Positions 49,857-58,747 of a stretch of DNA of 64,000 nt are shown here, one piece after another. Under the pieces are notes generated by a model, which was not told the origin of the DNA, searched no databases, and saw only the letters and a program-made list of their open reading frames with translations. The DNA is from Geobacter sp. (GTDB lineage Bacteria; Desulfobacterota; Desulfuromonadia; Geobacterales; Geobacteraceae). A program made the position numbers and the translations under genes. The stretch is taken from the NCBI GenBank assembly GCA_016177775.1, contig JACOUQ010000016.1:1-64000 (forward strand), given 5' to 3'. Numbering within the stretch: the stretch's first letter is position 1; each line of letters starts with the position of its first letter.

Positions 49857-52800
49857 ATGTCCAGAGAAACCATGCTCCACATACTCCCCACGTCGGCTGC
49901 CGTGGATGCCTTCAATCGCAGGGATATTGCCGCCGAGGGCGTATTGCTCGGCCTGCGCGCCATGACATTGAAGCGGCTGACAGAGGAGATCGCCGCCTGT
50001 TCGCCACGTCTGAAGCGTCCTGTTTCGCCCGTGGGGCGCCGATTGCTTCTTGAGGCTGTGGTGAAGGACTTTTATGGGAAGCGGTCCGGAAATTTTTCGA
50101 ATGTCGCCGAATATCGAGGTTTTCTCCGGGCGCTTGAGGGTTTCTGCACGGAACTGAAGCAATCGCTCATCACTCCGGAAGAGTTTGGCTCGCTCGTCCG
50201 GCGCCTGCCTGGAGCGGAGCGGCTCCGTGAACTGGCAGACCTCGCCGTTGCTTGGCAGAAAGCGCTGGCAGAGAAGGGGATGGCCGAACAGGCCGACCTG
50301 GAGACCACCGCCCTGGAACATTTGCGGCGGAGCGGGGAGCTGCCCCAGGCGTTCAAGGGCGTATCAGGGGTGACCCTGTCCGGCATCTATGATTTTTCAC
50401 CCCTTCAACTCCAGCTTATAGCCGAACTCTCCCGCCGGCTACCGGTCCGGATCGTCTTCCCCTATCATCCGGAACGGGAAGAGATATACGCCTATGTAAG
50501 CCGGAATGTCGAGGCATTCGAGGCTCTGGACGATGGGGAGCTGGCCCTGGAGCTGGAGTTTGCGGAACCGGATGCACCGTTCACGGTCTCTTTGCAGGCG
50601 GCCCCGGATGGCGTTGTCGGGGAAGTACCTCCTGCTCCCCTTGTTGGCTTATCACTTTTTGCCGCTCCCGGCGCCTACCGGGAGTGCGAGGAGATCGGCC
50701 GCCGCATCCGGCTCCTTCTGGAGCAGGGGGTGCCGCCGGAGGGGATCGCCGTCGCCTTCCGCGACCAGCGGAGCTTCGGGCCGATGATGGAGGATGTCTG
50801 TCGCCGCTTCCGCATCCCGGTTTCCTACCGCCGCGGCGCCCCCCTCTGGACCTCCCCCCTCGCCCGGACCCTTATGTCCCCCTTTGCCATCGTCCGGTCG
50901 CGGTTCGGGCGGGAGGAACTTCTCGATCTCGTCAAGTCCACCTATTTCGCGCCCCTCTTCGCTGGAAACAGCCCTCCTTCTGCTCCGGACGAGGTGGAGG
51001 ACGTGCTCGTGGCCGCCTCCTACATCGATGAGACCCTGGGAAGAGTGGAATCCCGGCTGGAGCGGCATATCCGGCGACGCAAGAAGGAGGAGAGATCGAC
51101 ACTGCGCGAAGAGCGGGTATTGCACGCATTGTCTCCCCTCATGAAGGAACTGCGCCTCTTTTCCGGTCGAAAGACGGTGCGCGAATTCACCGAGCTTCTG
51201 GAGCGGTTCATCGAGCGCCACGGCTTCTATCGCCGGGCGCTGGAGCGGGGAGACGACCGGTCGCTTCGCCGGGACGCCTCCGCCATCATGGAGTTCCGCG
51301 AGGCCCTCTCCGGGCTGGAGCGCGATCTCAACGCCCTCGGCATGGCGGATACGCCGATGGAGCCGGATGAGTTCGCATCGCTCCTCCAGCAGGGGATGGA
51401 GGACGAATTCCTGGCCGGCACGCGCGGCTCCGGGGTCACCATCCTCAATTTTCACGATGCCCGCGGCCTCACCTATCCCCACCTCTTCATCGGCGGCCTA
51501 AATGAGGGGATTTGCCCGTCCCGCCACACCGGCCATCCCCTGTTCCGCGACCGGGAAAAACAGCTGCTTAACAAGGTCACCGGAAGACGCATATTCCGCA
51601 CCGCCGCTGAAAAGGCGTTGGAGGAGCCGCTTCTCTTCTGGCTGGCAATCGGTTGCGCCCAAGAGTCCCTGACCCTCTCCTGGAGCCACACCGACAGCCG
51701 GGGGAACCAGCAGCTTGCCTCGCCGTTCGTGGACGAGATCTTGGAGCGCTTTCAGCTGAAACCGGAAATTCTCCCGGTCGGCCGGCTTGTGCCGGAAATG
51801 CCACTGTGCATGGAACGGGACGAACTGCTCCACGCACTGGCAGCTTTCAATCTTGATGACGGGACAGTGCTGCCAATTGAGTCGCTACGCGAGATTGCGG
51901 AATCCGTTGGGCGCATTCGGGGAACTGCGGACATCGAAGCCGCGCGTGACCGTTTTTACTGCGAGGAGGATTCCGCTCTACGCTCTACGCTCTCCTTTGA
52001 CCACACAGGCAGGCTGGAGCGGGAGGACATCCGGGCGGAACTGAAGGCCTGGTTCGAATCGCCCGAGGGAAACGAATTCGCGCCAACACTTCTCGAAGAG
52101 TTCGGCCGCTGCCCCTTCAGCTACTTTCTCCGCCGCGTCCTCGGCATCCGCCCCATGGAAGAGCCGGGGATCGAGCTGGAAATGACGGAGAAAGGGAGCC
52201 TGGTGCATGAGGTGCTGCGGACCTTCTTCGCCAGGATGAAAGAGGAGGGGAGGCTGCCGCTGCGGGGGGGAGATGATGAATTGCAGACCCTGCGCGCAGT
52301 CGCCGCCGAGGTATTTGCTGCCTGGGAAGAGGCCCGCCCCGTCGGAGAGCCGCTGCTCTGGGAACTGGAGAAGGGAAAGCTCCTAGCGATACTGGAAAGG
52401 ATGGCGGCGCACGAGGGGGAGGAGCGATCTCGCCTGGTTCCTGAGCTGTTCGAGGCGCCCTTCGAACGCCTGGAGGTGGCAAACGGCGAAGGCGCCGGCA
52501 TTTTCCTGCGGGGAAAGATCGACCGGGTGGACGTGGCCTTGGGGGATGGCGCCCTGCGGGTGGTCGATTACAAGTTGGGTGGGAACGAGCAGCGCTACCG
52601 CGAACTCCTCAAGCCGGACAACATGGGGCGGGTCTCGTTCCAGCTCCCGGTCTATCTTCTGGCGGCCATGGAGCGTTTTGACCCACAGGGAGGGTGGCAG
52701 CAGGCATCTGCCCGTTATTGGCTCTTGCGCAGGGGAACGCCGCTGGACCGGGAATTCCTGGGAGACCGGGAACTGCGGGATTTTCTGAGCGACGACCCCG

Positions 52801-52961
52801 AGGTACGGCGCGAAGCCGGGGACGACAATTTCCTCAACCGCGTCTGTGCGACGGTGGAGGCGATGAAGCGGGGAGATTTCCAGGTAACTCCGCGCGAGTG
52901 CGAATTCTGCGGGTTTAGCGCTATCTGCCGTTATGTGGAAGTGGAGTTGCGGGGGGAATGA
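49857..52961 (+). CDS. AddB-like nuclease/inactivated helicase, PD-(D/E)XK family, 1035 aa
   Basis: The C-terminal domain carries a RecB-type nuclease: 'GKIDRVDVALGDGALRVVDYKLGG' with the DYK motif and a Cys group ('CEFCGFSAICRY', plus an upstream Cys) typical of the AddB Fe-S cluster. The N-terminal two thirds resemble the AddB helicase-like scaffold ('LFIGGLNEGICPSR', 'LLFWLAIGCAQESLTLSW') but no Walker A is seen at the start. AddB works with AddA in double-strand break repair; no addA lies nearby in the window. ATG 49857 is a tentative start; 49872 is an alternative. Confidence 0.85.
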   Translation: MSRETMLHILPTSAAVDAFNRRDIAAEGVLLGLRAMTLKRLTEEIAACSPRLKRPVSPVGRRLLLEAVVKDFYGKRSGNFSNVAEYRGFLRALEGFCTELKQSLITPEEFGSLVRRLPGAERLRELADLAVAWQKALAEKGMAEQADLETTALEHLRRSGELPQAFKGVSGVTLSGIYDFSPLQLQLIAELSRRLPVRIVFPYHPEREEIYAYVSRNVEAFEALDDGELALELEFAEPDAPFTVSLQAAPDGVVGEVPPAPLVGLSLFAAPGAYRECEEIGRRIRLLLEQGVPPEGIAVAFRDQRSFGPMMEDVCRRFRIPVSYRRGAPLWTSPLARTLMSPFAIVRSRFGREELLDLVKSTYFAPLFAGNSPPSAPDEVEDVLVAASYIDETLGRVESRLERHIRRRKKEERSTLREERVLHALSPLMKELRLFSGRKTVREFTELLERFIERHGFYRRALERGDDRSLRRDASAIMEFREALSGLERDLNALGMADTPMEPDEFASLLQQGMEDEFLAGTRGSGVTILNFHDARGLTYPHLFIGGLNEGICPSRHTGHPLFRDREKQLLNKVTGRRIFRTAAEKALEEPLLFWLAIGCAQESLTLSWSHTDSRGNQQLASPFVDEILERFQLKPEILPVGRLVPEMPLCMERDELLHALAAFNLDDGTVLPIESLREIAESVGRIRGTADIEAARDRFYCEEDSALRSTLSFDHTGRLEREDIRAELKAWFESPEGNEFAPTLLEEFGRCPFSYFLRRVLGIRPMEEPGIELEMTEKGSLVHEVLRTFFARMKEEGRLPLRGGDDELQTLRAVAAEVFAAWEEARPVGEPLLWELEKGKLLAILERMAAHEGEERSRLVPELFEAPFERLEVANGEGAGIFLRGKIDRVDVALGDGALRVVDYKLGGNEQRYRELLKPDNMGRVSFQLPVYLLAAMERFDPQGGWQQASARYWLLRRGTPLDREFLGDRELRDFLSDDPEVRREAGDDNFLNRVCATVEAMKRGDFQVTPRECEFCGFSAICRYVEVELRGE

Positions 52962-52995
52962 AAAGGATGGGAAGGTTCTTCAAAGGGGAGAGAAT

Positions 52996-54450
52996 GTGAA
53001 CGCAGTGCCGCAGCTCTATCTGCTGGACGGATCCAGTTATATCTACCGCGCCTATTATGGCGTCCGGGATCTTGCCACCTCCGGCGGGATGCCGACCAAT
53101 GCCGTCTTCGGTTTCACCCGGATGCTCCTCGGCCTCCTGCAGGAGAACCGCCCCGATTATCTCGCCGTGGTATTCGATCCTCCAAGGGAAGAGACCTTTC
53201 GCCGGGAGATATATCCTGCGTATAAGGCTCATCGGGACGCCATGCCCGCGGACCTTGTGCCCCAGGTGCCGTACATCAGGAAGGTCTTGCAGGCCCTCAA
53301 TATCCCGGCCCTGGAAGCTCCGGGGTTTGAGGCCGACGATGTCATTGCCACCCTGGCCCGCCGCTATGCCGCGCAAGGTCTGGAGGTCACGGTCGTCACC
53401 GGCGACAAGGACCTGTTGCAGATTGTCGGCGATCGCGTCAATCTCCTGGACACCATGAAAGAGCTGAGGTCCGGTCCCCAGGAGGTGCTAGACCGCTTCG
53501 GGGTTCCGCCGGAGCTGGTGCCGGATGTGCTGGGGCTGGCCGGCGATGCCTCGGACAATATCCCGGGAGTCCCCGGGATAGGCGAGAAGACAGCTAGCGA
53601 ACTGGTCCGGCGGTTCGGTTCCCTGGAAGGGGTGCTCGAGTGGAGAAGTCTGGTGAACGGCAAGCAGCGCCGGGAAAATCTGCACGCCCATGCCGACCAG
53701 GCCCGGCTCTCGAAAACCCTGGCCACCGTCCGCTATGACGTCTCCTTCGATCTCTCCCTTGCCGACTTGCAGCGCCGGACGCCGAACCTCCCGGAGCTGA
53801 TGCCCCTTTTGCGGGAGCTGGAATTCGCAGCACTGGAGGTCGCCTTCACCCCGCCGCCTCCCGGCGTGGTGGAGATCTACTGCGACGGTTCGGGCAGAGA
53901 CTCCGGGCCTGGGGGGTATGGGGTGATCCTGCGCTTTGGGGAATTCGAGAAGGAGTTGAGCGGTTTCGAGCCCGCCGCCACCTCGCAGCGGATGGAACTG
54001 ACGGCGGCGATCAGGGGGCTGGAAGCGTTGCATAAACCTAAGCGCGTGCGCGTCTTCAGCGATTCACAGTACCTGGTCAGGGGGATGAGTGAATGGCTTT
54101 CGGCCTGGAAGCGCTCCGGTCGCCTGGAAACCCCGGACGCCCTCAAGAACCAGGACCTCTGGCAGCGGTTGGCCGCCTTGTCCGCCAACCATGAGGTCGC
54201 CTGGGAGTGGGTGCGCGGCCATGACGGGCATCCCTTCAACGAGCGCTGCGACAGGCTGGCAAGGCGGGCGGCAGAGGCGGGGATGCGGGTGATAGAGGAG
54301 AGCGTGCGTGCGGCACAACAAGCCGAGGAACGTGCAATGAAAGAGAACGCCATCCCGAAAGCGACCGCCCCTGCCGGGCCGGCACCGGTTCGGGACAGGG
54401 AGGTAGTTGAATACGAGGCCGATGCCGACGGTCAGTTGCTGCTCTGTTGA
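52996..54450 (+). CDS. 5'-3' exonuclease (Pol I N-terminal type) fused to RNase HI, 484 aa
   Basis: Residues 1-285 are a FEN/Pol I 5'-3' exonuclease with its acidic site (D11 'LLDGSSYIYRAYYG', D114-D115 'EADD', D137 and D139 'TGDKDL', D184 and D187 'GDASDN') and helix-hairpin-helix 'GVPGIGEKTA'. Residues 292-430 are RNase HI with D297, E334, D356 and D419 and the 'GHDGHPFNERCD' loop. Each domain looks active. Both remove RNA primers, so a joined enzyme would clear Okazaki primers. GTG 52996 has GGGGAG upstream. It follows the nuclease gene by 34 nt. A 55-residue low-complexity tail follows RNase H. Confidence 0.9.
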   Translation: MNAVPQLYLLDGSSYIYRAYYGVRDLATSGGMPTNAVFGFTRMLLGLLQENRPDYLAVVFDPPREETFRREIYPAYKAHRDAMPADLVPQVPYIRKVLQALNIPALEAPGFEADDVIATLARRYAAQGLEVTVVTGDKDLLQIVGDRVNLLDTMKELRSGPQEVLDRFGVPPELVPDVLGLAGDASDNIPGVPGIGEKTASELVRRFGSLEGVLEWRSLVNGKQRRENLHAHADQARLSKTLATVRYDVSFDLSLADLQRRTPNLPELMPLLRELEFAALEVAFTPPPPGVVEIYCDGSGRDSGPGGYGVILRFGEFEKELSGFEPAATSQRMELTAAIRGLEALHKPKRVRVFSDSQYLVRGMSEWLSAWKRSGRLETPDALKNQDLWQRLAALSANHEVAWEWVRGHDGHPFNERCDRLARRAAEAGMRVIEESVRAAQQAEERAMKENAIPKATAPAGPAPVRDREVVEYEADADGQLLLC

Positions 54451-54484
54451 ATCAGCCTCCCGGGTTCTCGGGATTTACGAGGTG

Positions 54485-54646
54485 TCACGGCCGCTTGCGC
54501 CGGGCCGTGACGAAGACATAGTAGACCAGCAGGAGTGGGATTGCGCTGGCCATGGCCGAGAAATCCCCCTTGAACAGGCCGTAGGTGCCGAAGCCGACCA
54601 GTACGAGGACCATGAGGATCTGAAAAATCGCCGCGAGCTTGCTCAT
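54485..54646 (-). CDS. Small membrane protein, 53 aa, coupled to hslO
   Basis: ATG 54646 overlaps the hslO stop as ATGA, with GAGAGG before it. The protein has two hydrophobic spans (residues 5-20 and 33-47) separated by '[12 protein letters not shown]', and ends in a basic 'ARRKRP' tail. No family is recognised. The tight overlap with hslO argues that it is real and not a shadow frame. Confidence 0.7.
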   Translation of the reverse strand: MSKLAAIFQILMVLVLVGFGTYGLFKGDFSAMASAIPLLLVYYVFVTARRKRP

Positions 54647-55545
54647 GCCTCTCCTGCCTCTGTAACCGACACTTCCCGCAGAAGTCCCGCCAGTTCATGC
54701 AGCTCCACCCGATAGACCTCGCGACAGAACTCGCAGGTGATCTCCACCGGCTCTTTTTTCGCCATCAGCCCTTCCAATTCCTCTTTCCCCAGCGATATCA
54801 GGACCCGCTCGATCTTTTCCCTGCTGCACGAGCATTGAAACGCCAAGGCGCGCTTCTCCAGGGTCGTATAGGAAATCCCGGCAAACAGCTGTGCCAGGAG
54901 GTCCTCCGGGGTCTTTCCCTCACGCAGGAGGTCGGTTACGGAGGTGAGCCGGCCGATTTTCTCCATGAGCTGGTCAATAAGGAGATCGTCGGCCGGGGGA
55001 AGGGACTGGATGAGAAACCCGCCGGCGGCCGACACGGTTCCGTCGGGCTCCACATAGACCCCGAGCCCGACTGCTGACGGAGTCTGTTCCGACTCGGTCA
55101 GGTAGTAGGCCAGATCCTCGGCGATCTCGCTGGTGTAGAGCTGCACCAATCCACGGTATGGCTCCTTTAGCCCCAAATCCTTTGTTACGGTCAGAAATCC
55201 GGCCCGTCCCAGAACTCCCGCAACGTCCAGCTTGCCGTCCCTCGGTGGTACGTCCGCCTCCGGCACGCCGACGCAGCCGCGCACGGCGCCATTGGCGTCC
55301 GCCTCGACAAGGATCTTACGCAGAGGCCCGTTTCCTTCGAACTTGAGCGCCACCCTCTGGCCGGTTTTGAGGAGTGCTCCCAGAAGCGCCCCGCCTGTCA
55401 GTGCTCTTCCGAGGGCGGCGGAGGCGGTGGGGGACGTGCCGTGGCGTCGGCAAAGATCATTCGCCAGTCCTGTTGTGACGCAGGCCAGGGCCCGGATGTT
55501 CCCCTCCTTCGTCATGACTCGGACGAGATAATCCTCTACAGGCAT
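54643..55545 (-). CDS. hslO: Redox-regulated chaperone Hsp33, 300 aa
   Basis: The domain order of Hsp33 is intact: N-terminal core ('[40 protein letters not shown]' region) and the C-terminal zinc site with 'CSCSREKI' and 'CEFCREVY'. On oxidation the zinc is lost and the chaperone becomes active. It overlaps the upstream gene by 10 nt and the downstream small membrane protein by 4 nt. Confidence 0.95.
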   Translation of the reverse strand: MPVEDYLVRVMTKEGNIRALACVTTGLANDLCRRHGTSPTASAALGRALTGGALLGALLKTGQRVALKFEGNGPLRKILVEADANGAVRGCVGVPEADVPPRDGKLDVAGVLGRAGFLTVTKDLGLKEPYRGLVQLYTSEIAEDLAYYLTESEQTPSAVGLGVYVEPDGTVSAAGGFLIQSLPPADDLLIDQLMEKIGRLTSVTDLLREGKTPEDLLAQLFAGISYTTLEKRALAFQCSCSREKIERVLISLGKEELEGLMAKKEPVEITCEFCREVYRVELHELAGLLREVSVTEAGEA

Positions 55546-56069
55546 AGGCCGAGCCTCCCCACCACTTCCCCTTCGCAGAAGGAAAGCTCCTTGAGGACGA
55601 CATGATCGAGGGGGCGGACCCCCTTGACCTGGTAGGAGAAGAGTTCGGTCAGGCGCGGGACTCTCTCCAGGTCGCAGACGAGGATTCTGTCAGCATAGGC
55701 AAGAAACGGTACGTTACGCACCAGTTTTTGGGTGAGCCAGTCGCTGTCGATCGGCTTGATCTCCTCCATCTTGAAGAGGACTACTTTTCCGCTGCGGGAG
55801 AAATCTACGGCATGGATGGCAAAGCGGGCCGAAAAGGGGACGGCAAAGGGGAGGAGGCGTTTCTTCACCTTCCCGGAGAGCGTGCCGAAGCCGTTCTCCA
55901 GCTTCAGGATGAGGTTGCTCACCTCGTCGTCCTCGGCCTTGCGCAGGAACTCCCGTTGGAGATAGTCCTCGCTCAGGCGGAATTCCCGCTTCAGCAGCAG
56001 CTCCTTCAGCCGCTGGTCCTTTATCATATCCATGAATGGTATGTTGCGAATCTTGTCGAAAATGCTCAT
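55536..56069 (-). CDS. Conserved hypothetical protein upstream of hslO, 177 aa
   Basis: ATG 56069 begins '[19 protein letters not shown]'; the frame upstream of it runs into the repeat at 56084-56157. The protein is basic and soluble with a hydrophobic core ('[24 protein letters not shown]'). No domain is recognised. Coupling with hslO suggests a joint role, which cannot be named. Confidence 0.72.
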   Translation of the reverse strand: MSIFDKIRNIPFMDMIKDQRLKELLLKREFRLSEDYLQREFLRKAEDDEVSNLILKLENGFGTLSGKVKKRLLPFAVPFSARFAIHAVDFSRSGKVVLFKMEEIKPIDSDWLTQKLVRNVPFLAYADRILVCDLERVPRLTELFSYQVKGVRPLDHVVLKELSFCEGEVVGRLGLCL

Positions 56070-56083
56070 TGTACATCCTTTAG

Positions 56084-56157
56084 TAGGGGCGGACCCATGT
56101 GTCCGCCCTGATGCTGTTGAAGGTTGAGACAAGGACGCACACGCAGGTGCGCCCCTA
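56084..56157. repeat. Palindromic intergenic repeat
   Basis: Ends TAGGGGCGGACC (56084-56095) and GGTGCGCCCCTA (56146-56157) are inverted copies with one mismatch, and the left half also contains a GGCGGAC/GTCCGCC hairpin. It looks like a dispersed intergenic repeat unit of the host; copies elsewhere cannot be seen here. Confidence 0.7.
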
Positions 56158-56162
56158 CCAAG

Positions 56163-58535
56163 TCATACCAGTCCCATCGAAAAATTGAATTCCGAAGTGT
56201 CGCGAATCTGTTCCCCTCTTGAAATGGCATCGATCAGCCGTTTGCGATGCTCGGCCGGAACCTGGGCCAGATCGGCCACGAAGGATGAACAACCGGCCTG
56301 GGCGAGTCTTCCCCGGAAGTGGCTGATTGAGAAGGGGCGTTTGGCCGTGACCACCGTAAGTCCGTCCCTGGCCGCCACATCATAGATATCTCCCCGATCC
56401 GAGACCAACTGGCTGTCACCCTTCAACTCCCTGATCCTGATCCTGGAGGTTATGACCGGCACGGAGGCATAGAGGATGACCCTGCGCCGGATGGGGAGAT
56501 CAACGCTGAGAAGCCGCTCCATGTTCTCGCCGTCGTCCTCGATATAGAGCGTGGCGCTTGTGGCCCCCACATCCTGCCAGGCCTGCAAAGCCTGGGTGTT
56601 CAAGGAATACAGGCGGAAGTCGGTGAGAAGTTCCGCATCCATCCCCTTGAAGAACTGGAAGTGGGAGAGGTTCGAGAGCTCGAAGCGCCGGAACCCGGCA
56701 TTCATGATGAAGCGAATCGCCTCGCGATAGGCATCGAGCTCATGGTTCCAGATGATGAAGGGGATGTGCCAGATCAGCTGCTCCTCGCGTCCCCTGAATT
56801 TGCGTGCGACCGTAGGGAGCTGGTGAAGATTGGCCCTGGATACCGGAACGATCAGGGCATCCACACCCTCCTGGTGGAGGAGGGGCCAGTCCCGCAAGTT
56901 GTCGACTTTTACGGCAGTTTCGCTTCTGGCAGGAGTCTTGGCTGCCGATGGAAGGCGCAGCGCCTCCAGTGCCCGCCCCTTAGCTTCAGCGGTCCTCGCT
57001 TTGCGCTTCCCCCGCACCTCGTCGGCCAGGGCGCGGAAAAAGTCGCGGCGTATGTCCTTCAGGCGGGGAAGGGGGACCAGGAGCGGAGGGAAGTCCGGTG
57101 CGGAGAAGTTCGCAAGTCGGAAGGGGATGTCGCCGGACCGCTCGAACTGGGCGCGCAGAACCCCTTCCATGTCGCCGGTGCGGGCAGGCTCCAGCGCTCC
57201 CAACTCGTACTCGCGTTGGAATTGGATATCTCCGCACGTCGCGGCGATATCCATGGTCCCTTCCCGCCAGGAAATGGTCAGGTCGCACGGCAGGGGCTCC
57301 GGTTTCAGCGACTCCAGCCGCCGCTGGCAGGCATTCTCGCTCATGGTGAAGGCGGTTTCGGAGGAGACCTTGAAGACCGCGTCCCCTAACGAGCATGGAA
57401 ACGGCGCAATGGTGGCGACGGTGCTCTTCTCCCTGGCGGACTTAACCTGCTCCCTGCCGACGAACAGCTCCTTCACGGTGAAAGCTTTCCCCGCCATGTC
57501 GCTCTTCGGCTGTACCCTGATGCGGTCACCGATGTGGAGCCGGTCCCTGACCTCGAAAACGATCCGGCCGCCGCTTGTGCTCTTGATGTTGCCGAGGAAC
57601 CGCCCCGTTGCCCCTTTCAGGGTGGGGGTGGCGATGTCGGTCGGATTGCTGGAGACGAGAAACCCCTTGGTCGGAACGCGGCCGAAGGAGGCCTTGAGGA
57701 GCTCCTTTGCCTCGGTAACAGCGTCGGCGCGTTTCCGTTCGGGGGCGTCCAGAACCATCCGGTAGGCGGATACCACGTTGGCCACATATTCGGCCGGCTT
57801 CATCCTTCCCTCGATCTTGAGAGACTTGACGCCCGCCTGCGCCAGCTGCGGCAGGATATCTATGGCGGAGAGATCATTGGGGGAGAAGTAGTACCCCTCT
57901 TTTCCCCGCTGGCGGTAGAGCCTGCGGCAGGGCTGGGCGCAGCGCCCCCGGTTGCCGCTGTAACCGCCGAGGAAGGAGGAGAAGTAACATTGCCCGGAGA
58001 TTGAGAAACAGAGCGCCCCATGGATGAAGCATTCGATCTCCACCGAGGTTGAGGCAGCGATCTCAGCGATGTCGTCCAGTTGCAGCTCCCGGGCAAGGAC
58101 CGCCCGCTTGAACCCCATCTCTTCCAGTTGCTTGGCCCCGGCCCTGTTGTGAATGGTCATCTGGGTGGAGGCATGCAGGGGAATTGCTGGAAAGTGGTCG
58201 CGAATCAGGCGCCAGATGGCCAGGTCCTGGATGATGACCCCGTCAACGCGCATGGCTTCAAGAGCGGAAAGTGTCTCCACCAGGAGCGGCAACTCCGCTT
58301 CCTTGATCAGGGTGTTGAGGGTGACGTAGACCCTCCGGCCGTGGGCGTGGGCATAGGCGAGCATCCGCTCCAGCTGTTCGAGGGAAAAGTTCTTCGCCTT
58401 GGCCCGGGCGGAAAAGGCCTTGAGCCCGGCGTAGACCGCGTCGGCCCCCTTCTCCATGGCGGCGAAAAATGCCTCCAGCGAGCCGGCGGGGGCGAGGATT
58501 TCAGGTTTTTCGGGTGATTTAATTAAGTTCGGCAT
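56163..58535 (-). CDS. U32 peptidase-family protein with DUF3656 (RlhA-like), 790 aa
   Basis: The U32 barrel is clear: 'EILAPAGSLEAFFAAMEKGADAVYAGL' region, 'EIECFIHGALCFSISGQCYFSSFLGGYSGNRGRCAQPCR' with clustered cysteines for an Fe-S cluster, and 'LKIEGRMKPAEYVANVV'. A DUF3656-like middle part and a second barrel-like part follow, as in RlhA, which hydroxylates a cytidine in 23S rRNA. The E. coli enzyme is shorter, so the exact reaction is not assured. The catalytic Cys set is intact. Confidence 0.87.
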   Translation of the reverse strand: MPNLIKSPEKPEILAPAGSLEAFFAAMEKGADAVYAGLKAFSARAKAKNFSLEQLERMLAYAHAHGRRVYVTLNTLIKEAELPLLVETLSALEAMRVDGVIIQDLAIWRLIRDHFPAIPLHASTQMTIHNRAGAKQLEEMGFKRAVLARELQLDDIAEIAASTSVEIECFIHGALCFSISGQCYFSSFLGGYSGNRGRCAQPCRRLYRQRGKEGYYFSPNDLSAIDILPQLAQAGVKSLKIEGRMKPAEYVANVVSAYRMVLDAPERKRADAVTEAKELLKASFGRVPTKGFLVSSNPTDIATPTLKGATGRFLGNIKSTSGGRIVFEVRDRLHIGDRIRVQPKSDMAGKAFTVKELFVGREQVKSAREKSTVATIAPFPCSLGDAVFKVSSETAFTMSENACQRRLESLKPEPLPCDLTISWREGTMDIAATCGDIQFQREYELGALEPARTGDMEGVLRAQFERSGDIPFRLANFSAPDFPPLLVPLPRLKDIRRDFFRALADEVRGKRKARTAEAKGRALEALRLPSAAKTPARSETAVKVDNLRDWPLLHQEGVDALIVPVSRANLHQLPTVARKFRGREEQLIWHIPFIIWNHELDAYREAIRFIMNAGFRRFELSNLSHFQFFKGMDAELLTDFRLYSLNTQALQAWQDVGATSATLYIEDDGENMERLLSVDLPIRRRVILYASVPVITSRIRIRELKGDSQLVSDRGDIYDVAARDGLTVVTAKRPFSISHFRGRLAQAGCSSFVADLAQVPAEHRKRLIDAISRGEQIRDTSEFNFSMGLV

Positions 58536-58643
58536 CTTTATAAGGATAGCCGAAAGGGGTGAAGGGGGTCAAGGAGGATTCGTAGAAAGGAAAATTCGAT
58601 TTCGGATAGCCTGTCGCAACTGAAAAATTGGCAAATTATAATT

Positions 58644-58671
58644 TTGACTTGCTTTTGTTGCCTGATATTAA
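58644..58671 (+). promoter_or_regulatory. Promoter of the TPR/collagen-like operon
   Basis: TTGACT (58644-58649) and TATTAA (58666-58671) are 16 bp apart, about 75 nt upstream of the first TPR gene. Confidence 0.5.
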
Positions 58672-58747
58672 TTTAGACATAAGTCGTAATAGCTTATTTC
58701 CCACAGGGTTACGGCCAGCAACTTAAGTTTAATGGAAGTGATCGGTC

